Shown here: one piece after another, positions 33,222-42,658 of the stretch | Position numbering within the stretch: position 1 is the stretch's first letter | Layout: every line of letters begins with the position of its first letter | Origin: Shinella sp. | GTDB taxonomy: Bacteria; Pseudomonadota; Alphaproteobacteria; Rhizobiales; Rhizobiaceae | DNA: 64,000 bases | Direction: 5' to 3' | Assembly: GCA_003248775.1 (NCBI GenBank) | Contig: QFQX01000006.1 | Span: forward strand, 91,102 to 155,101 | Position numbers and translations under genes: made by a program | The notes under the pieces: model-generated | The model's input: only the letters and a program-made list of their open reading frames with translations | Told to the model about the DNA's origin: nothing | Databases searched by the model: none

Positions 33222-34542
33222 CGTTCCAGGGCTCGGCCCAGTCGGCCTCGTCGAGCGCCTGCGCGACGGGACGTCCTTCCACCAGCGCCACGAGCTGCTG
33301 GGCGATTCCGGTCCAGGTGAAGAGGCTGCGCGCCTTGTGTGCGCCCATGCGGGAAAGCCTGCCGTAGAGCCGCGCGTGCTTGAACGGCTTCATCATGGTG
33401 ATGCCGAGATCCTCGCGGTCGAACGGATCGGCAAACAGCGCGTGACGACCGTAGCTCACCGCCCGGAAAAGTCCGCCATGAATGGTGACGACGGTCGGCG
33501 TGCCGCTCGCCATCGCCTCGACGGCGGTCATGCCGAAGGGTTCGTAGCGGCTCGACAGCACGAAGAGATCGGCTGCGCGGTAGTAATCGGGCAGATCCTC
33601 GTCCGGTATGAAGCTGGAGAACTCCACGCGGTCGGAAAGACCGAGTTCGGCGACCTGCTCCTGGAGCTTTTGCAGGATGGCGGCTTCCTGAGGGTCCATG
33701 TTCTCGCCGCCGAGCGCCAGCCGAAGCCGCGCCTCCGGCACGCGTTCCGCCAGCACCGAGAAGCCGTCGATCAAGAGATCGTAGCCCTTGTTGGTCGCAA
33801 GCCGCCCGAGCGCCAGCACGGTCTTGCCGGTGAAGCCGAGCCGGTTGCGGATCATCTGGCGGGAGGATTCGGACACGGGGTAGAAGCGGTTGTCGTCATA
33901 TCCCGGCGGGATCATGTGCACCCGGTTCCGGTTCAGCCCGTAATCCTCGATCAGCATGTCGAGCTGGATCGGCGTGGTCGCGACCACCAGCTGACAGCTG
34001 CGATAGATGATCAGTTCGTGCTGGATGCGTTCCTTGAAGTTGAACTCCAGTTCGAACTTGTCGGCCCGTTCCGGATAGTCGGTCTCCATTTGCCGCTTCT
34101 TCCACAGGCCGAGCGAATGCGGCGTATGGACATGAGGAATGTTCAGTGCCTCAGAAAGCCTCTGGCCGGCCACGCCTGCATCCCAGTAATGGCTGTTGAT
34201 GAAGAGATAGGACAGGCCCTCCCGGCGGATGAAGCGCAAGGTCTTCTCATTCCATTCATTGAGGTGGCGGTGGAGATATTCCTTGGGAATGAAGTCACGC
34301 CCGCCACAGGGGATGCGGATCACCCGCACGTCATCGTCCACCGTGTCGATTTCCGGCTGGTCCTCGAAGCGGCGAGTATAGATATCGACCTTGTGCCCGA
34401 GCTGCGCGAGCTTCTTGGCAAGCTCCAGCACATAAACGACCTGACCGCCGGTGTCGGCGGCACCGAGCGGCGGATGGGCGGCTACGTAGCCATGGGTAGA
34501 GACCAGCGCAATGCGCGGCGTCTCGTGAACGTCCAGCACCAT
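33211..34542 (-). CDS. mfpsA: Mannosylfructose-phosphate synthase
   Basis: A 443-residue GT-B glycosyltransferase of family 4. The N-terminal STHGYVAAHPPLGAADTGGQ, FINSHYWDAGVAGQRLSEAL and the donor-domain segments ALGRLATNKGYDLLIDGF and SSRYEPFGMTAVEAMASGTP closely match, from memory, the Agrobacterium enzyme that joins mannose from GDP-mannose to fructose-6-phosphate. The product, mannosylfructose, is a compatible solute. It is first in a two-gene operon with the phosphatase. Sucrose-phosphate synthase is the main alternative but the sequence resembles the mannosyl enzyme. Confidence 0.88.
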   Translation of the reverse strand: MVLDVHETPRIALVSTHGYVAAHPPLGAADTGGQVVYVLELAKKLAQLGHKVDIYTRRFEDQPEIDTVDDDVRVIRIPCGGRDFIPKEYLHRHLNEWNEKTLRFIRREGLSYLFINSHYWDAGVAGQRLSEALNIPHVHTPHSLGLWKKRQMETDYPERADKFELEFNFKERIQHELIIYRSCQLVVATTPIQLDMLIEDYGLNRNRVHMIPPGYDDNRFYPVSESSRQMIRNRLGFTGKTVLALGRLATNKGYDLLIDGFSVLAERVPEARLRLALGGENMDPQEAAILQKLQEQVAELGLSDRVEFSSFIPDEDLPDYYRAADLFVLSSRYEPFGMTAVEAMASGTPTVVTIHGGLFRAVSYGRHALFADPFDREDLGITMMKPFKHARLYGRLSRMGAHKARSLFTWTGIAQQLVALVEGRPVAQALDEADWAEPWNDGD

Positions 34543-34690
34543 ATCAAACCCCTATTGAGCAATTACGTTTCGCAAGAACGGAAAACGAACGCTCAAAACG
34601 GGGTAATGTTCCCTCGAATGAGAAAAAATCTCCACCGCCAACTCTTTGTCCATTCTTTCTATGGCCAAGGAGCCGAGCGAAATTAGGAGC

Positions 34691-35965
34691 TTAATGCCCT
34701 TCGGAGTGGCTCTTGCGGATACGCCGGACCACCCACCAGACGCCGAGGACGGCAATCGGCACCGAGATGCCGGTGATGACCGCCGGATCGACCGGCAGCA
34801 CGTCATGGCTGACGGCCTTCGATGCGTAGCCCACAAGGCCGACGATGTAATAGGAGATCGCCGCCACCGACAGGCCTTCGACTGTCTGCTGCAGGCGAAG
34901 CTGCATTTCCGCGCGCCGGTTCATCGTGTTCAGAAGGTCGGAGTTCTGGCGCTCCAGTTCCACGTCGATCCAGCTTCTGACGAGGCCGGTTGCGCGCGAC
35001 AGCTTGCGCGACAGGTTGGCCTGCCGTTCCTCGACCGACTGACAGGTCCGCATGGCGGGCGCAAGCCGGCGTTCCAGAAAGGAGCCGAGCGTTTCGTAGC
35101 CGGGCACTGGAGCCTCATCGAGCGTCTTGATGCGCTCGCCGACAATACCGTCATAGGCGCGGCTGGCGCCGAAGCGATAAAGGCTGAGCGCCGCATTGGC
35201 CTCGAGTTCGGCGGCAAGCCGGGTGATCTCGGCCAGAATGCCGTCGGCCTCTGCGCGTGCATGCATCTTCATCTGCTGTGTGACGCCGGTCAGGCCATCC
35301 TCGATGCGCCGGATTTCGGGCGAAAGGGTCTGCGCCAGCGGCAGGCCGAGCATGGCAAGCGTCCGGTAGGTCTCGATGTCGAGCAGGCGCTGCACCAGCG
35401 CGCCGCGCCCGGCTTCCGTCAGGCTGCGGTCGATCAGGAGGATGCGGGTCAGGCCGTCGCCGTCCTGCCGGAAGTCGGTCAGCACCGAGGCCTGCCCGTT
35501 CTTCAGGTGGCTATAACAGAGGCTCGCGGGGTCGAACATGGCCATGGCTTCGTCGGTCTCCGGGCCTTCCGGCCGGATCTCCAGCCGGATGCCGGACATC
35601 AGCGGACCGGGCGGCGAGAAGCCGTCGCCAAACGGGTGCGAGCTGACCTCGCCGCCGAATTTCTCAGGCAGCGGCCCATCCCAGAACCAGGTCGAAAACT
35701 CGGTGTGACGCTCCCAGCGCAGTGTTCCCTGTCCCCAGGGCATGGCGTGGTGACGCGCGTTCTTGTCTGGCGGCGCGACGCCGCGGGCGCGTGAAACTTC
35801 CGTCAGAACGCTATGATGTACCGCCGAACCACCGTCCATCGTGAAGGCGAGCTGGAAGATAACGCGGGAGGATTTGACCAGCGCATAAGGGCGAGCGTGA
35901 ATTTCCCCGAGCGCCAACGCCCGTTCCGGCGCGACCGGAAATGCGAAGTTCCCCTTTGACATCAA
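34691..35965 (-). CDS. DUF3422 family membrane protein
   Basis: A 424-residue protein of DUF3422, common in alphaproteobacteria. Most of the chain is soluble with a long helical, probably coiled-coil stretch in the second half, ending in two C-terminal membrane helices (about 366-384 and 390-410) and a basic tail. Function is unknown. It is transcribed toward the mannosylfructose genes but 150 bases apart, so probably separate. Confidence 0.8.
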   Translation of the reverse strand: MMSKGNFAFPVAPERALALGEIHARPYALVKSSRVIFQLAFTMDGGSAVHHSVLTEVSRARGVAPPDKNARHHAMPWGQGTLRWERHTEFSTWFWDGPLPEKFGGEVSSHPFGDGFSPPGPLMSGIRLEIRPEGPETDEAMAMFDPASLCYSHLKNGQASVLTDFRQDGDGLTRILLIDRSLTEAGRGALVQRLLDIETYRTLAMLGLPLAQTLSPEIRRIEDGLTGVTQQMKMHARAEADGILAEITRLAAELEANAALSLYRFGASRAYDGIVGERIKTLDEAPVPGYETLGSFLERRLAPAMRTCQSVEERQANLSRKLSRATGLVRSWIDVELERQNSDLLNTMNRRAEMQLRLQQTVEGLSVAAISYYIVGLVGYASKAVSHDVLPVDPAVITGISVPIAVLGVWWVVRRIRKSHSEGH

Positions 35966-36110
35966 TTGCCTCCATGCGTCGACAGTCCCGACCTCCTTAG
36001 CAAATGTCAGATAGGGATGTCAGCGGTCTGTTTGCCGCACCGCAACAGAATGATGCGGGAATGCGTCATTGCAACACTTTGTATGGCGCATGGGACGATC
36101 AATGGAAAAG

Positions 36111-36129
36111 TGGACAAATAATTTGACCA
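36111..36129. promoter_or_regulatory. 19-bp operator-like dyad in front of the lactate regulator gene
   Basis: TGGACAAATAATTTGACCA is an inverted repeat with one mismatched pair (arms TGGnCAAAT and ATTTGnCCA). It lies 45 bases upstream of the GTG start at 36174 and resembles the symmetric TGGTnnnACCA-type sites bound by FadR-family regulators, so it probably serves autoregulation and control of the lut genes. Confidence 0.55.
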
Positions 36130-36173
36130 ATTTGTTTTCCGGTTGCTAGATAGCGCATCTGAGGAGGGATGCC

Positions 36174-37028
36174 GTGAGCGAGAGGGACGAGGGGCTTTTT
36201 GCCCAGATCAGCCATAGCCGGACAGCGGGTGAAGTGGTTCAGCAGATCGAAAGTCTGATCCTTGACGGGGTCCTGCGCGATGGCGACCGGTTGCCCGGAG
36301 AGCGCGACATGGCGCAGGCCTTCGACGTTTCCCGGCCCATCCTGCGCGAGGCGCTGAAGGAGTTGGAAGCGCGTGGCCTCGTCGTCAGCCATCATGGCGG
36401 CGGCACCTATATCGCCGACATCATCGGTCAGGTTTTCTCCAAGCCGATCACCGAACTCATTTCCCGGCATGCGCGGGCAACGCGTGACTATCTCGAATAT
36501 CGCCGCGAACTCGAAGGGCTGACGGCGGAACTTGCCGCGCGCCGGGCCAGCGATACGGACCGGGCGCTTCTGTCGCGCATCGTCGAGGACATGAAGCGGG
36601 CGCATGAAAGCGGCAATGCGGAAGACGAGCTTGCCGCCGATGTCGAGTTCCACAACGCCATCGGTGAAGCCGCGCATAACATCATCCTGCTGCACACCAT
36701 GCGGGCGTGCTACCGCCTGCTTTCCGAAGGCATCTTCTTCAATCGCAAGGCCGTCTTTGCGCTGTCCAATGCTCGTGAACGCCTGCTCGAACAGCATCTC
36801 GCGATCCATGACGCCATCGTTGGCGGTCATGCTGACGAGGCCAAGAAGGCGGCCCAATATCACATAGATTTCGTCATGCAGGCGGTCGAAGAGGCTGCTC
36901 GCGCCGACGAATGGGGGCGGGTCGCCAAACTGCGCCTGATCCGCCGTGACGGGAATTCCGCCCAGGGGCGCGCGTCCCGCAGCAACACCCAACTCAAGAC
37001 AAACGACAAGCCGGAGGCTTCATCATGA
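36174..37028 (+). CDS. FadR/GntR family regulator of lactate utilisation
   Basis: A 284-residue GntR protein: winged helix-turn-helix at about 14-80 (LPGERDMAQAFDVSRPILREAL) and an all-helical FadR-type effector domain with the metal-binding Asp and His residues of the FCD family around FHNAIGEAAHN. It starts at GTG 36174 after GAGGAGGGA. Directly followed, with a four-base ATGA overlap, by lutA, so it is the likely local repressor released by lactate (LldR-like). The C-terminal tail is longer than usual. Confidence 0.85.
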   Translation: MSERDEGLFAQISHSRTAGEVVQQIESLILDGVLRDGDRLPGERDMAQAFDVSRPILREALKELEARGLVVSHHGGGTYIADIIGQVFSKPITELISRHARATRDYLEYRRELEGLTAELAARRASDTDRALLSRIVEDMKRAHESGNAEDELAADVEFHNAIGEAAHNIILLHTMRACYRLLSEGIFFNRKAVFALSNARERLLEQHLAIHDAIVGGHADEAKKAAQYHIDFVMQAVEEAARADEWGRVAKLRLIRRDGNSAQGRASRSNTQLKTNDKPEASS

Positions 37029-37804
37029 TCCCGGAAACCCAGTCGGAGAGGCCGCGTGTTGGCCTTTTCGCCACCTGTCTGGTCGATCTCTTCCGCCCGA
37101 GCGTCGGATTTTCCGCCGCGAAGCTGATCGAGGATGCGGGCTGTGAGGTGCATGTGCCGATGGCGCAGACCTGCTGCGGTCAGCCGGCCTATAATTCCGG
37201 CGACCGGAAGGATGCGCGGGATCTGGCGATCCAGGTGATCGAACTGTTTGAAGGCTACGACTACGTCGTCGTACCTTCCGGTTCCTGCGGCGCCATGCTG
37301 AAGCATCACTATCCCGAGATCTTCAAGGGCGATGTGAAGTGGGAAGAGCGCTGTCGGCGCTTCTCGAACAAGGTGTTCGAACTCGTTTCATTTCTGGCAG
37401 ACATCCGCGGCATGACCGGCGTCGAAGCCCGTCTCTCCGGCAGCATCACCTATCACGACAGCTGTTCGGGCCTGCGCGAACTCGGTGTGCAGAAGCAGCC
37501 GCGCAAGCTCCTGGCCTCTATCGAAGGACTGGAGCTGAAGGAAATGGCCGGCAGTGACGTCTGTTGCGGTTTCGGCGGCACCTTCTGCGTCAAGTACTCC
37601 GATATCTCCGGCACCATCGTCGGCAAGAAGACCGCGACCATCGAGGCGACGGGCGCCGATATGCTGCTCGCCGGAGACATGGGCTGTCTGATGAACATGG
37701 CCGGGAAGCTGAAGCGCGAGGGCTCGAAGGTGGAGGTTCGCCACGTCGCGGAGGTGCTGGCAGGCATGACGGATGCGGCACCGATCGCCGGCACAGGAAA
37801 GTAA
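37025..37804 (+). CDS. lutA: Lactate utilisation protein LutA/LldE
   Basis: A 259-residue protein with two CCG domains (TCCGQPAYN near 48 and DVCCGFGG near 178). These cysteine-rich domains bind a [4Fe-4S] or heterodisulfide-reductase-like cluster and act with LutB and LutC in the oxidation of L-lactate to pyruvate. The ATG overlaps the regulator stop; 15 bases separate it from lutB. Electrons probably pass to the quinone pool. Confidence 0.92.
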   Translation: MIPETQSERPRVGLFATCLVDLFRPSVGFSAAKLIEDAGCEVHVPMAQTCCGQPAYNSGDRKDARDLAIQVIELFEGYDYVVVPSGSCGAMLKHHYPEIFKGDVKWEERCRRFSNKVFELVSFLADIRGMTGVEARLSGSITYHDSCSGLRELGVQKQPRKLLASIEGLELKEMAGSDVCCGFGGTFCVKYSDISGTIVGKKTATIEATGADMLLAGDMGCLMNMAGKLKREGSKVEVRHVAEVLAGMTDAAPIAGTGK

Positions 37805-37818
37805 GGGGGAGGGAGGCC

Positions 37819-39249
37819 ATGCAGTTTACTGCGCCGCAGTTCAAGGAAAATGCCGCTCGCGCACTGCACGATCCGCAGCTTCAGAAGGCGCTGAAGAATG
37901 TCGAGCAGGGGTTCATCGCCAAGCGCGCCGCTGCCGTTGCCGCACTTCCGGAGTTCGATCAGCTGCGCGACCGCGCCCGCGAGATCAAGAACCACACGCT
38001 CGCCCATCTCGATCTTTATCTCGAAGCCTATGAGCGCAAGGTGATCGCGGCAGGCGGGCATGTGCACTGGGCGGAAAGCGCCGAGGATGCGCGCCGCATC
38101 GTCATGGACATCTGTCGCAGGGTGAAGGCGAAGACCGTCACCAAGGGCAAGTCGATGATCACCGAGGAGATCAACCTCAACGAATATCTCGAAGCCAACG
38201 GCGTGCAGCCGGTCGAGACCGATCTCGGCGAATACATCATCCAGCTGCGTGGCGAACATCCGAGCCACATCATCGCCCCGGCCGTTCACCTGAACAAGGA
38301 GCAGGTGGAGGAGGATTTCCGCCGCGTTCACACCCATCTCGATGCGAAACGCGACCTGACCGCGCCGGAAACATTGCTGGCGGAAGCCCGCGAAGTGCTG
38401 CGCAAGCGCTACTTTCAGGCCGATGTCGGCATTACCGGCGCGAATTTCCTGGTCGCCGAAACCGGCTCGTCGGTCATCGTCACCAATGAGGGCAATGGCG
38501 ATCTTACCCAGACGCTGGGCAAGGTGCATGTGGTCGTCGCCTCCATCGAAAAGATCGTGCCGACGCTGGAGGACTGTTCGCAGATCCTCCGCCTGCTTGC
38601 CCGTTCAGCCACCGGTCAGGACATGTCGGTCTATACGACCTTTTCGACAGGTCCGAAGCGGTCGGACGATCCCGACGGTCCTGACGAATATCACGTCGTT
38701 CTGCTGGACAACGGCCGCACCTCTATGCTCGGCACTGATTTCGAGGAGATGCTGCGCTGCATCCGCTGCGGCGCCTGCATGAACCACTGTCCGGTCTATC
38801 ACGCCGTCGGCGGCCACGCCTATGGCTCGGTCTATCCCGGTCCGATGGGTGCGGTGCTGACGCCCTCGCTGTTCGGGGTCGACAAATCGGGCCACCTGCC
38901 GAATGCCTCGACCTTCTGCGGGCGCTGCGAAAGCGTCTGCCCTATGCGCATCCCGCTGCCGAAGATGATGCGTCACTGGCGCGAGCGCGAATTCGAGCGC
39001 CATCTTGCGCCGGCCGCGAGCCGCTATGGTCTCTCGGTCTGGGCCTTCTTCGCGAGAAGGCCGAAGCTCTACCGCATGGCGGCCTCGCTCGGTGCAAAGG
39101 TTCTTTCCGCCCTCGGCGGCAGCAAACACCGCATCGCGGCGCTGCCGCTCGCCGGCGGCTGGACGAAATACCGCGACCTGCCCGCGCCGGAAGGCGGCAC
39201 ATTCATGCAGCAATGGGCAGCCCGGCAGGCGGGCAAACGGGGAGCATGA
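37819..39249 (+). CDS. lutB: Lactate utilisation protein LutB/LldF (iron-sulfur)
   Basis: A 476-residue protein with an N-terminal LUD domain and two C-terminal ferredoxin-type clusters: CIRCGACMNHCP and CGRCESVCP. It is the iron-sulfur core of the LutABC L-lactate oxidising complex. Start at ATG 37819 follows GGGAGG; the frame extends far upstream to 37564 inside lutA. Its stop overlaps an ATG of lutC, supporting coupled translation. Confidence 0.93.
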   Translation: MQFTAPQFKENAARALHDPQLQKALKNVEQGFIAKRAAAVAALPEFDQLRDRAREIKNHTLAHLDLYLEAYERKVIAAGGHVHWAESAEDARRIVMDICRRVKAKTVTKGKSMITEEINLNEYLEANGVQPVETDLGEYIIQLRGEHPSHIIAPAVHLNKEQVEEDFRRVHTHLDAKRDLTAPETLLAEAREVLRKRYFQADVGITGANFLVAETGSSVIVTNEGNGDLTQTLGKVHVVVASIEKIVPTLEDCSQILRLLARSATGQDMSVYTTFSTGPKRSDDPDGPDEYHVVLLDNGRTSMLGTDFEEMLRCIRCGACMNHCPVYHAVGGHAYGSVYPGPMGAVLTPSLFGVDKSGHLPNASTFCGRCESVCPMRIPLPKMMRHWREREFERHLAPAASRYGLSVWAFFARRPKLYRMAASLGAKVLSALGGSKHRIAALPLAGGWTKYRDLPAPEGGTFMQQWAARQAGKRGA

Positions 39250-39251
39250 CC

Positions 39252-39929
39252 ATGAACGGCAAGGAAGCCATCCTCCACAAGATCCGCTCCTCCCTGAAGG
39301 TGCCGTCGAACGATACCGTTCGCGAGGCAAGCGTCGCCGCGCGTCTGGCCGATCACCCGGCCGGCATCATCCCGGCGCGCGGCCAGTTGCCTCCGGAAGA
39401 ACGGCTCGCCCTCTTCGTGTCCATGGCGGAAAAGTACAGCGCGACGACGGAAAGAATCGAGACGCTCAATGCCCTGCCGGCTGCCGTTAGCGAGTACCTG
39501 AAGCGCCGCAACCTGCCGGCCGCGATCCGTATCGGCAAGGATCCACGGCTTGCCACGGCACCGTGGTCGAGCGAAGCGACGCTCGAAATCCGGCACGGCG
39601 CCTCGGACGGGCATGATCTTGCCGCCGTCAGCCATGCCTTCGGTGCGATTGCGGAAACCGGCACGCTGGCCCTGTTTTCAGGACCCGACAATCCCGTAAC
39701 ACTGACCTTCCTGCCGGAGCACCACATCGTCGTGCTGCGGGCCGATGAGGTTTCCGGAGACATGGAAAGCGTCTGGGCGCGGTTCCGCGCCATTCGCGGC
39801 GGCGATATGTCCCGCACGGTGAACTTTGTCACTGGACCCTCGCGCTCGGCAGACATCGAACAGACCCTGCTGCTCGGCGCGCACGGTCCCCGCGCGCTGC
39901 ACATCGTCATCGTCGGGCAGGCTGCATAA
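39252..39929 (+). CDS. lutC: Lactate utilisation protein LutC/LldG
   Basis: A 225-residue LUD-domain protein with SHAFGAIAETGTLAL and the later LLLGAHGPRALHIVIV. It completes the LutABC lactate dehydrogenase system. I prefer ATG 39252 because GGGGAG at 39239-39244 is seven bases away; the ATG at 39246, which overlaps the lutB stop, leaves only one base. No lactate permease gene accompanies the operon in this window. Confidence 0.9.
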   Translation: MNGKEAILHKIRSSLKVPSNDTVREASVAARLADHPAGIIPARGQLPPEERLALFVSMAEKYSATTERIETLNALPAAVSEYLKRRNLPAAIRIGKDPRLATAPWSSEATLEIRHGASDGHDLAAVSHAFGAIAETGTLALFSGPDNPVTLTFLPEHHIVVLRADEVSGDMESVWARFRAIRGGDMSRTVNFVTGPSRSADIEQTLLLGAHGPRALHIVIVGQAA

Positions 39930-39940
39930 ACTGAAGTGTT

Positions 39941-40837
39941 TTACCGTTCCCAATAAGGCACGGGGCCGTAGAGTTCGGCGAGATAATCGATGAACAGTCG
40001 AACCTTGGCCGGCAGGAACTGCCGGCTCGGGTAGACCGCCGAAAGCGCGACATTGTGCGAGCCCTCATAGGCTGGCAGGACCTGCACGAGTCTGCCGTTT
40101 TTCAGCTCCTCGCCGATGTCCCAGGTGGAGCGCAAGGCGATGCCGAGCCCGGCGATCACCGCCTCGCGAATGACCTCGCTGGAATTGGTGATCAGCATGC
40201 CCTCCGGGCGGATGTTGAGCGTGCCCTGCGGTCCCTCCAGTCGCCAGACGTCGTGGTTATGGGCGGGCAGGCAGCGATGCCGTTTGAGGTCGTCGATGGT
40301 CCGAGGCATGCCGTGCTCTGCGATGTAATCCGGCGAAGCGCAAAGCAGACGTCGGACAGGGGCGAGCCGCTTTGCCACCAGCGTCGAGTCGGTCAGTTCC
40401 GCAATGCGGATCGCCAGATCGAAACCGCCGCCGACGATGTCGGTGAATTCGTCTGACAGCACCAGCTGGATGGCGAGGTCCGGATAAGCATCCATGAAGG
40501 CCTTGAGATGTGGCGCGATATGCATGCGGCCGAAGGAGGTGGGCGCCGAAATCTTCAGCGTGCCCGAGACCTCCGACGAGCGTCCCGAGGCATAGGTTTC
40601 CGCCTCCTCTATGCCCGCGAGGACGGCGAGGATACGCTGGTGAAAGCCCTGTCCCGCTTCCGTTAGCGAGATCTGCCGGGTCGTGCGCTGCAGGAGCCGC
40701 GTTCCCAACCGGTCTTCAAGTCGCTTGATGCGCTTCGACACGACGGCAGGCGATAGCCCCAGATCGCGCGCAGCCATTGACATGCTGCCGGTTGCGATAA
40801 CCCTGGCGAAGACTTCGAGGTCGCCGAGATTGGTCAT
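39941..40837 (-). CDS. LysR family transcriptional regulator
   Basis: A 298-residue LysR regulator of the large CrgA/DhcR-like group, with HTH residues about 1-60 (FARVIATGSMSMAARDLGLSP) and an effector domain. It is divergent from glcD with two dyads in between, so it likely controls glycolate oxidation, but it also follows lutC convergently, 11 bases away. Effector unknown. Confidence 0.83.
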   Translation of the reverse strand: MTNLGDLEVFARVIATGSMSMAARDLGLSPAVVSKRIKRLEDRLGTRLLQRTTRQISLTEAGQGFHQRILAVLAGIEEAETYASGRSSEVSGTLKISAPTSFGRMHIAPHLKAFMDAYPDLAIQLVLSDEFTDIVGGGFDLAIRIAELTDSTLVAKRLAPVRRLLCASPDYIAEHGMPRTIDDLKRHRCLPAHNHDVWRLEGPQGTLNIRPEGMLITNSSEVIREAVIAGLGIALRSTWDIGEELKNGRLVQVLPAYEGSHNVALSAVYPSRQFLPAKVRLFIDYLAELYGPVPYWER

Positions 40838-40968
40838 GAGTCTTCCGTATTGTTTCCGTTTTTGTCATAAGTGCATAGCATTTGCACACCACTGGCCAAA
40901 GTGGTAAAGAAACAATACCAATTGACGAGGCGGATGTATCTCTGAATCGTTCGCGCTTGGGGGGAGAT
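40838..40968. promoter_or_regulatory. Divergent promoter region of the LysR gene and glcD
   Basis: Two dyads are visible: GTGCA-N7-TGCAC at 40871-40887 and ACCACT-N6-AGTGGT at 40888-40905. They lie side by side between the divergent starts and are the likely recognition and activation sites of the LysR regulator for glcD. Confidence 0.5.
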
Positions 40969-42402
40969 ATGACCGAGGCGATTGCATTTTTGCAGCCGAA
41001 TGCCGCCATCCTTGCGCGGCGCAAGGAGATAGTGGCCGATCTCGCTGAACTCGTCCCGGCCGAGCGTCTGGTGCATGAGCCGGTCGAACTCGTTCCCTTT
41101 GAGACCGATGGTTTCCTCGCCTATCGCCGTCGACCTCTCGCGGTGGTGTTGCCTGAGACGACGGCGCAGGTTGCGGCCGTGATGAAATACTGTCATCGCT
41201 ATGGCATTCCGGTCGTGCCGCGCGGCGCCGGCACCTCTCTTTCGGGCGGAGCCATTCCGCAAGAGGATGCGGTGGTGCTCGGACTTTCGGCCATGTCGCG
41301 CATTCTCGAGGTCGATTACGCAAATCGATGCGCCACCGTTCAGGCGGGTGTCACCAACCTCTCGATTTCCGATGCAGTCGGCGCTGACGGTTTCTTCTAT
41401 GCGCCCGATCCCAGCTCGCAGCTTGCCTGCACGATAGGCGGCAATATCGGCATGAACTCCGGCGGTGCTCATTGTCTTAAATACGGCGTCACCACTAATA
41501 ACCTTCTCGGCGTGAAGATGGTGCTGGTCGACGGCACGGTGATCGAACTCGGCGGCAAGGCACTGGATGCGGCGGGCTATGATCTGCTTGGTCTCGTCTG
41601 CGGCTCGGAGGGCCAGCTCGGTATCGTCACCGAGGCGACGGTACGGTTGCTCGCCAAGCCGGAAGGCGCGCGGCCCGTTCTGTTCGGTTTCGACAGTGCG
41701 GAAGCTGCCGGTTCCTGCGTTGCCGATGTCATTGGCGCGGGCATCGTTCCGGTCGCCATCGAATTCATGGACAAGCCGGCAATCGACATTTGCGAGGCCT
41801 TCGCCAAGGCCGGTTATCCGCTCGATGTCGAGGCGCTTCTGATCGTCGAGGTGGAAGGTTCCGAAGCGGAGATGGACGCCATGCTGGCCGATATCTGCGA
41901 TATCGCCCGCAAGCACGGGGTTAAGACCGTGCGCGAAAGCCAGTCGGCGACGGAGGCGGCGCTGATCTGGAAGGGTCGCAAGTCCGCCTTCGGCGCGACC
42001 GGCCGTATCGCCGATTACATCTGCATGGATGGTACTGTGCCGCTCAGCCAGCTTGCCTATGTACTCAGGAAAACCTCCGAGATCACCGATCGCTACGGTC
42101 TTCGCGTCGCCAATGTCTTCCATGCCGGCGATGGCAACATGCATCCGCTGATCCTCTACAATATCAACGATCCAGAAGACGCGGCCCGCGCTGAGGCGGC
42201 GGGCATGGAGATCCTCAAGCTCTGTGTCGATGCCGGCGGCTGCCTCACCGGTGAACATGGCGTGGGCATAGAGAAGCGCGACCTCATGCGCCACCAGTAT
42301 AGCGAAGCCGATCTTGCTCAGCAGATGGCCGCGCGCGCCGCCTTCGATCCGACCTGGATTCTCAATCCCTCCAAGGTCTTTCCGCTGGAGGGTCGAGGGT
42401 GA
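40969..42402 (+). CDS. glcD: Glycolate oxidase FAD subunit GlcD
   Basis: A 477-residue FAD-binding oxidase. PRGAGTSLSGGAIP (FAD PP loop), DPSSQLACTIGGNIGMNSGG and the C-terminal FHAGDGNMHPLILY and GGCLTGEHGVGIEKRD fit GlcD. With GlcE and GlcF it oxidises glycolate to glyoxylate and passes electrons to the membrane. The start at 40969 follows GGGGGAG; a longer frame from 40882 crosses the regulatory dyads. glcE follows only after an intergenic repeat of 256 bases. Confidence 0.94.
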   Translation: MTEAIAFLQPNAAILARRKEIVADLAELVPAERLVHEPVELVPFETDGFLAYRRRPLAVVLPETTAQVAAVMKYCHRYGIPVVPRGAGTSLSGGAIPQEDAVVLGLSAMSRILEVDYANRCATVQAGVTNLSISDAVGADGFFYAPDPSSQLACTIGGNIGMNSGGAHCLKYGVTTNNLLGVKMVLVDGTVIELGGKALDAAGYDLLGLVCGSEGQLGIVTEATVRLLAKPEGARPVLFGFDSAEAAGSCVADVIGAGIVPVAIEFMDKPAIDICEAFAKAGYPLDVEALLIVEVEGSEAEMDAMLADICDIARKHGVKTVRESQSATEAALIWKGRKSAFGATGRIADYICMDGTVPLSQLAYVLRKTSEITDRYGLRVANVFHAGDGNMHPLILYNINDPEDAARAEAAGMEILKLCVDAGGCLTGEHGVGIEKRDLMRHQYSEADLAQQMAARAAFDPTWILNPSKVFPLEGRG

Positions 42403-42445
42403 AATTGGCCAAGGTGCATTCTTCGATCAAACGACACCCAGAATT

Positions 42446-42609
42446 TGCCCCTCACCCTGACCCTCTCCCCTCAAGCGGGGCGAGGGAACGGAGAGCCCTC
42501 GGCTTGTTTCTGGTGCCATCTCTCAGGGCAGGTAACGCCGTTTGCTGCGGGATTCCTTCCCCCCGCTTGCGGGGAGAAGGGTACGCAGGACGCTGCCGGA
42601 TGAGGGGCA
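42446..42609. repeat. Rhizobial intergenic palindromic repeat, copy A (glcD-glcE)
   Basis: A 164-base element bounded by TGCCCCTCA (42446-42454) and TGAGGGGCA (42601-42609). Inside, two hairpins made of CTCTCCCC...GGGGCGAGGG and CCCCCGCTTGCGGGGAG arms match the mosaic elements of rhizobial genomes. A second copy with the same ends lies at 49710. It fills most of the gap inside the glycolate oxidase operon and no gene is visible there. Confidence 0.75.
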
Positions 42610-42658
42610 GCATGGTTGCCGCGGTTGGTGAGGGCGTGGCACATCCCGGAGGCATTGC

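Noticed and set aside
40834..42294. Minus-strand open frame of 486 codons opposite glcD
   Set aside because: Antisense to glcD, which has clear oxidase motifs; shadow.
42446..42609. CRISPR array or insertion-sequence ends
   Set aside because: Only one palindromic element with unequal hairpins and no regular spaced repeats, transposase or target duplication.
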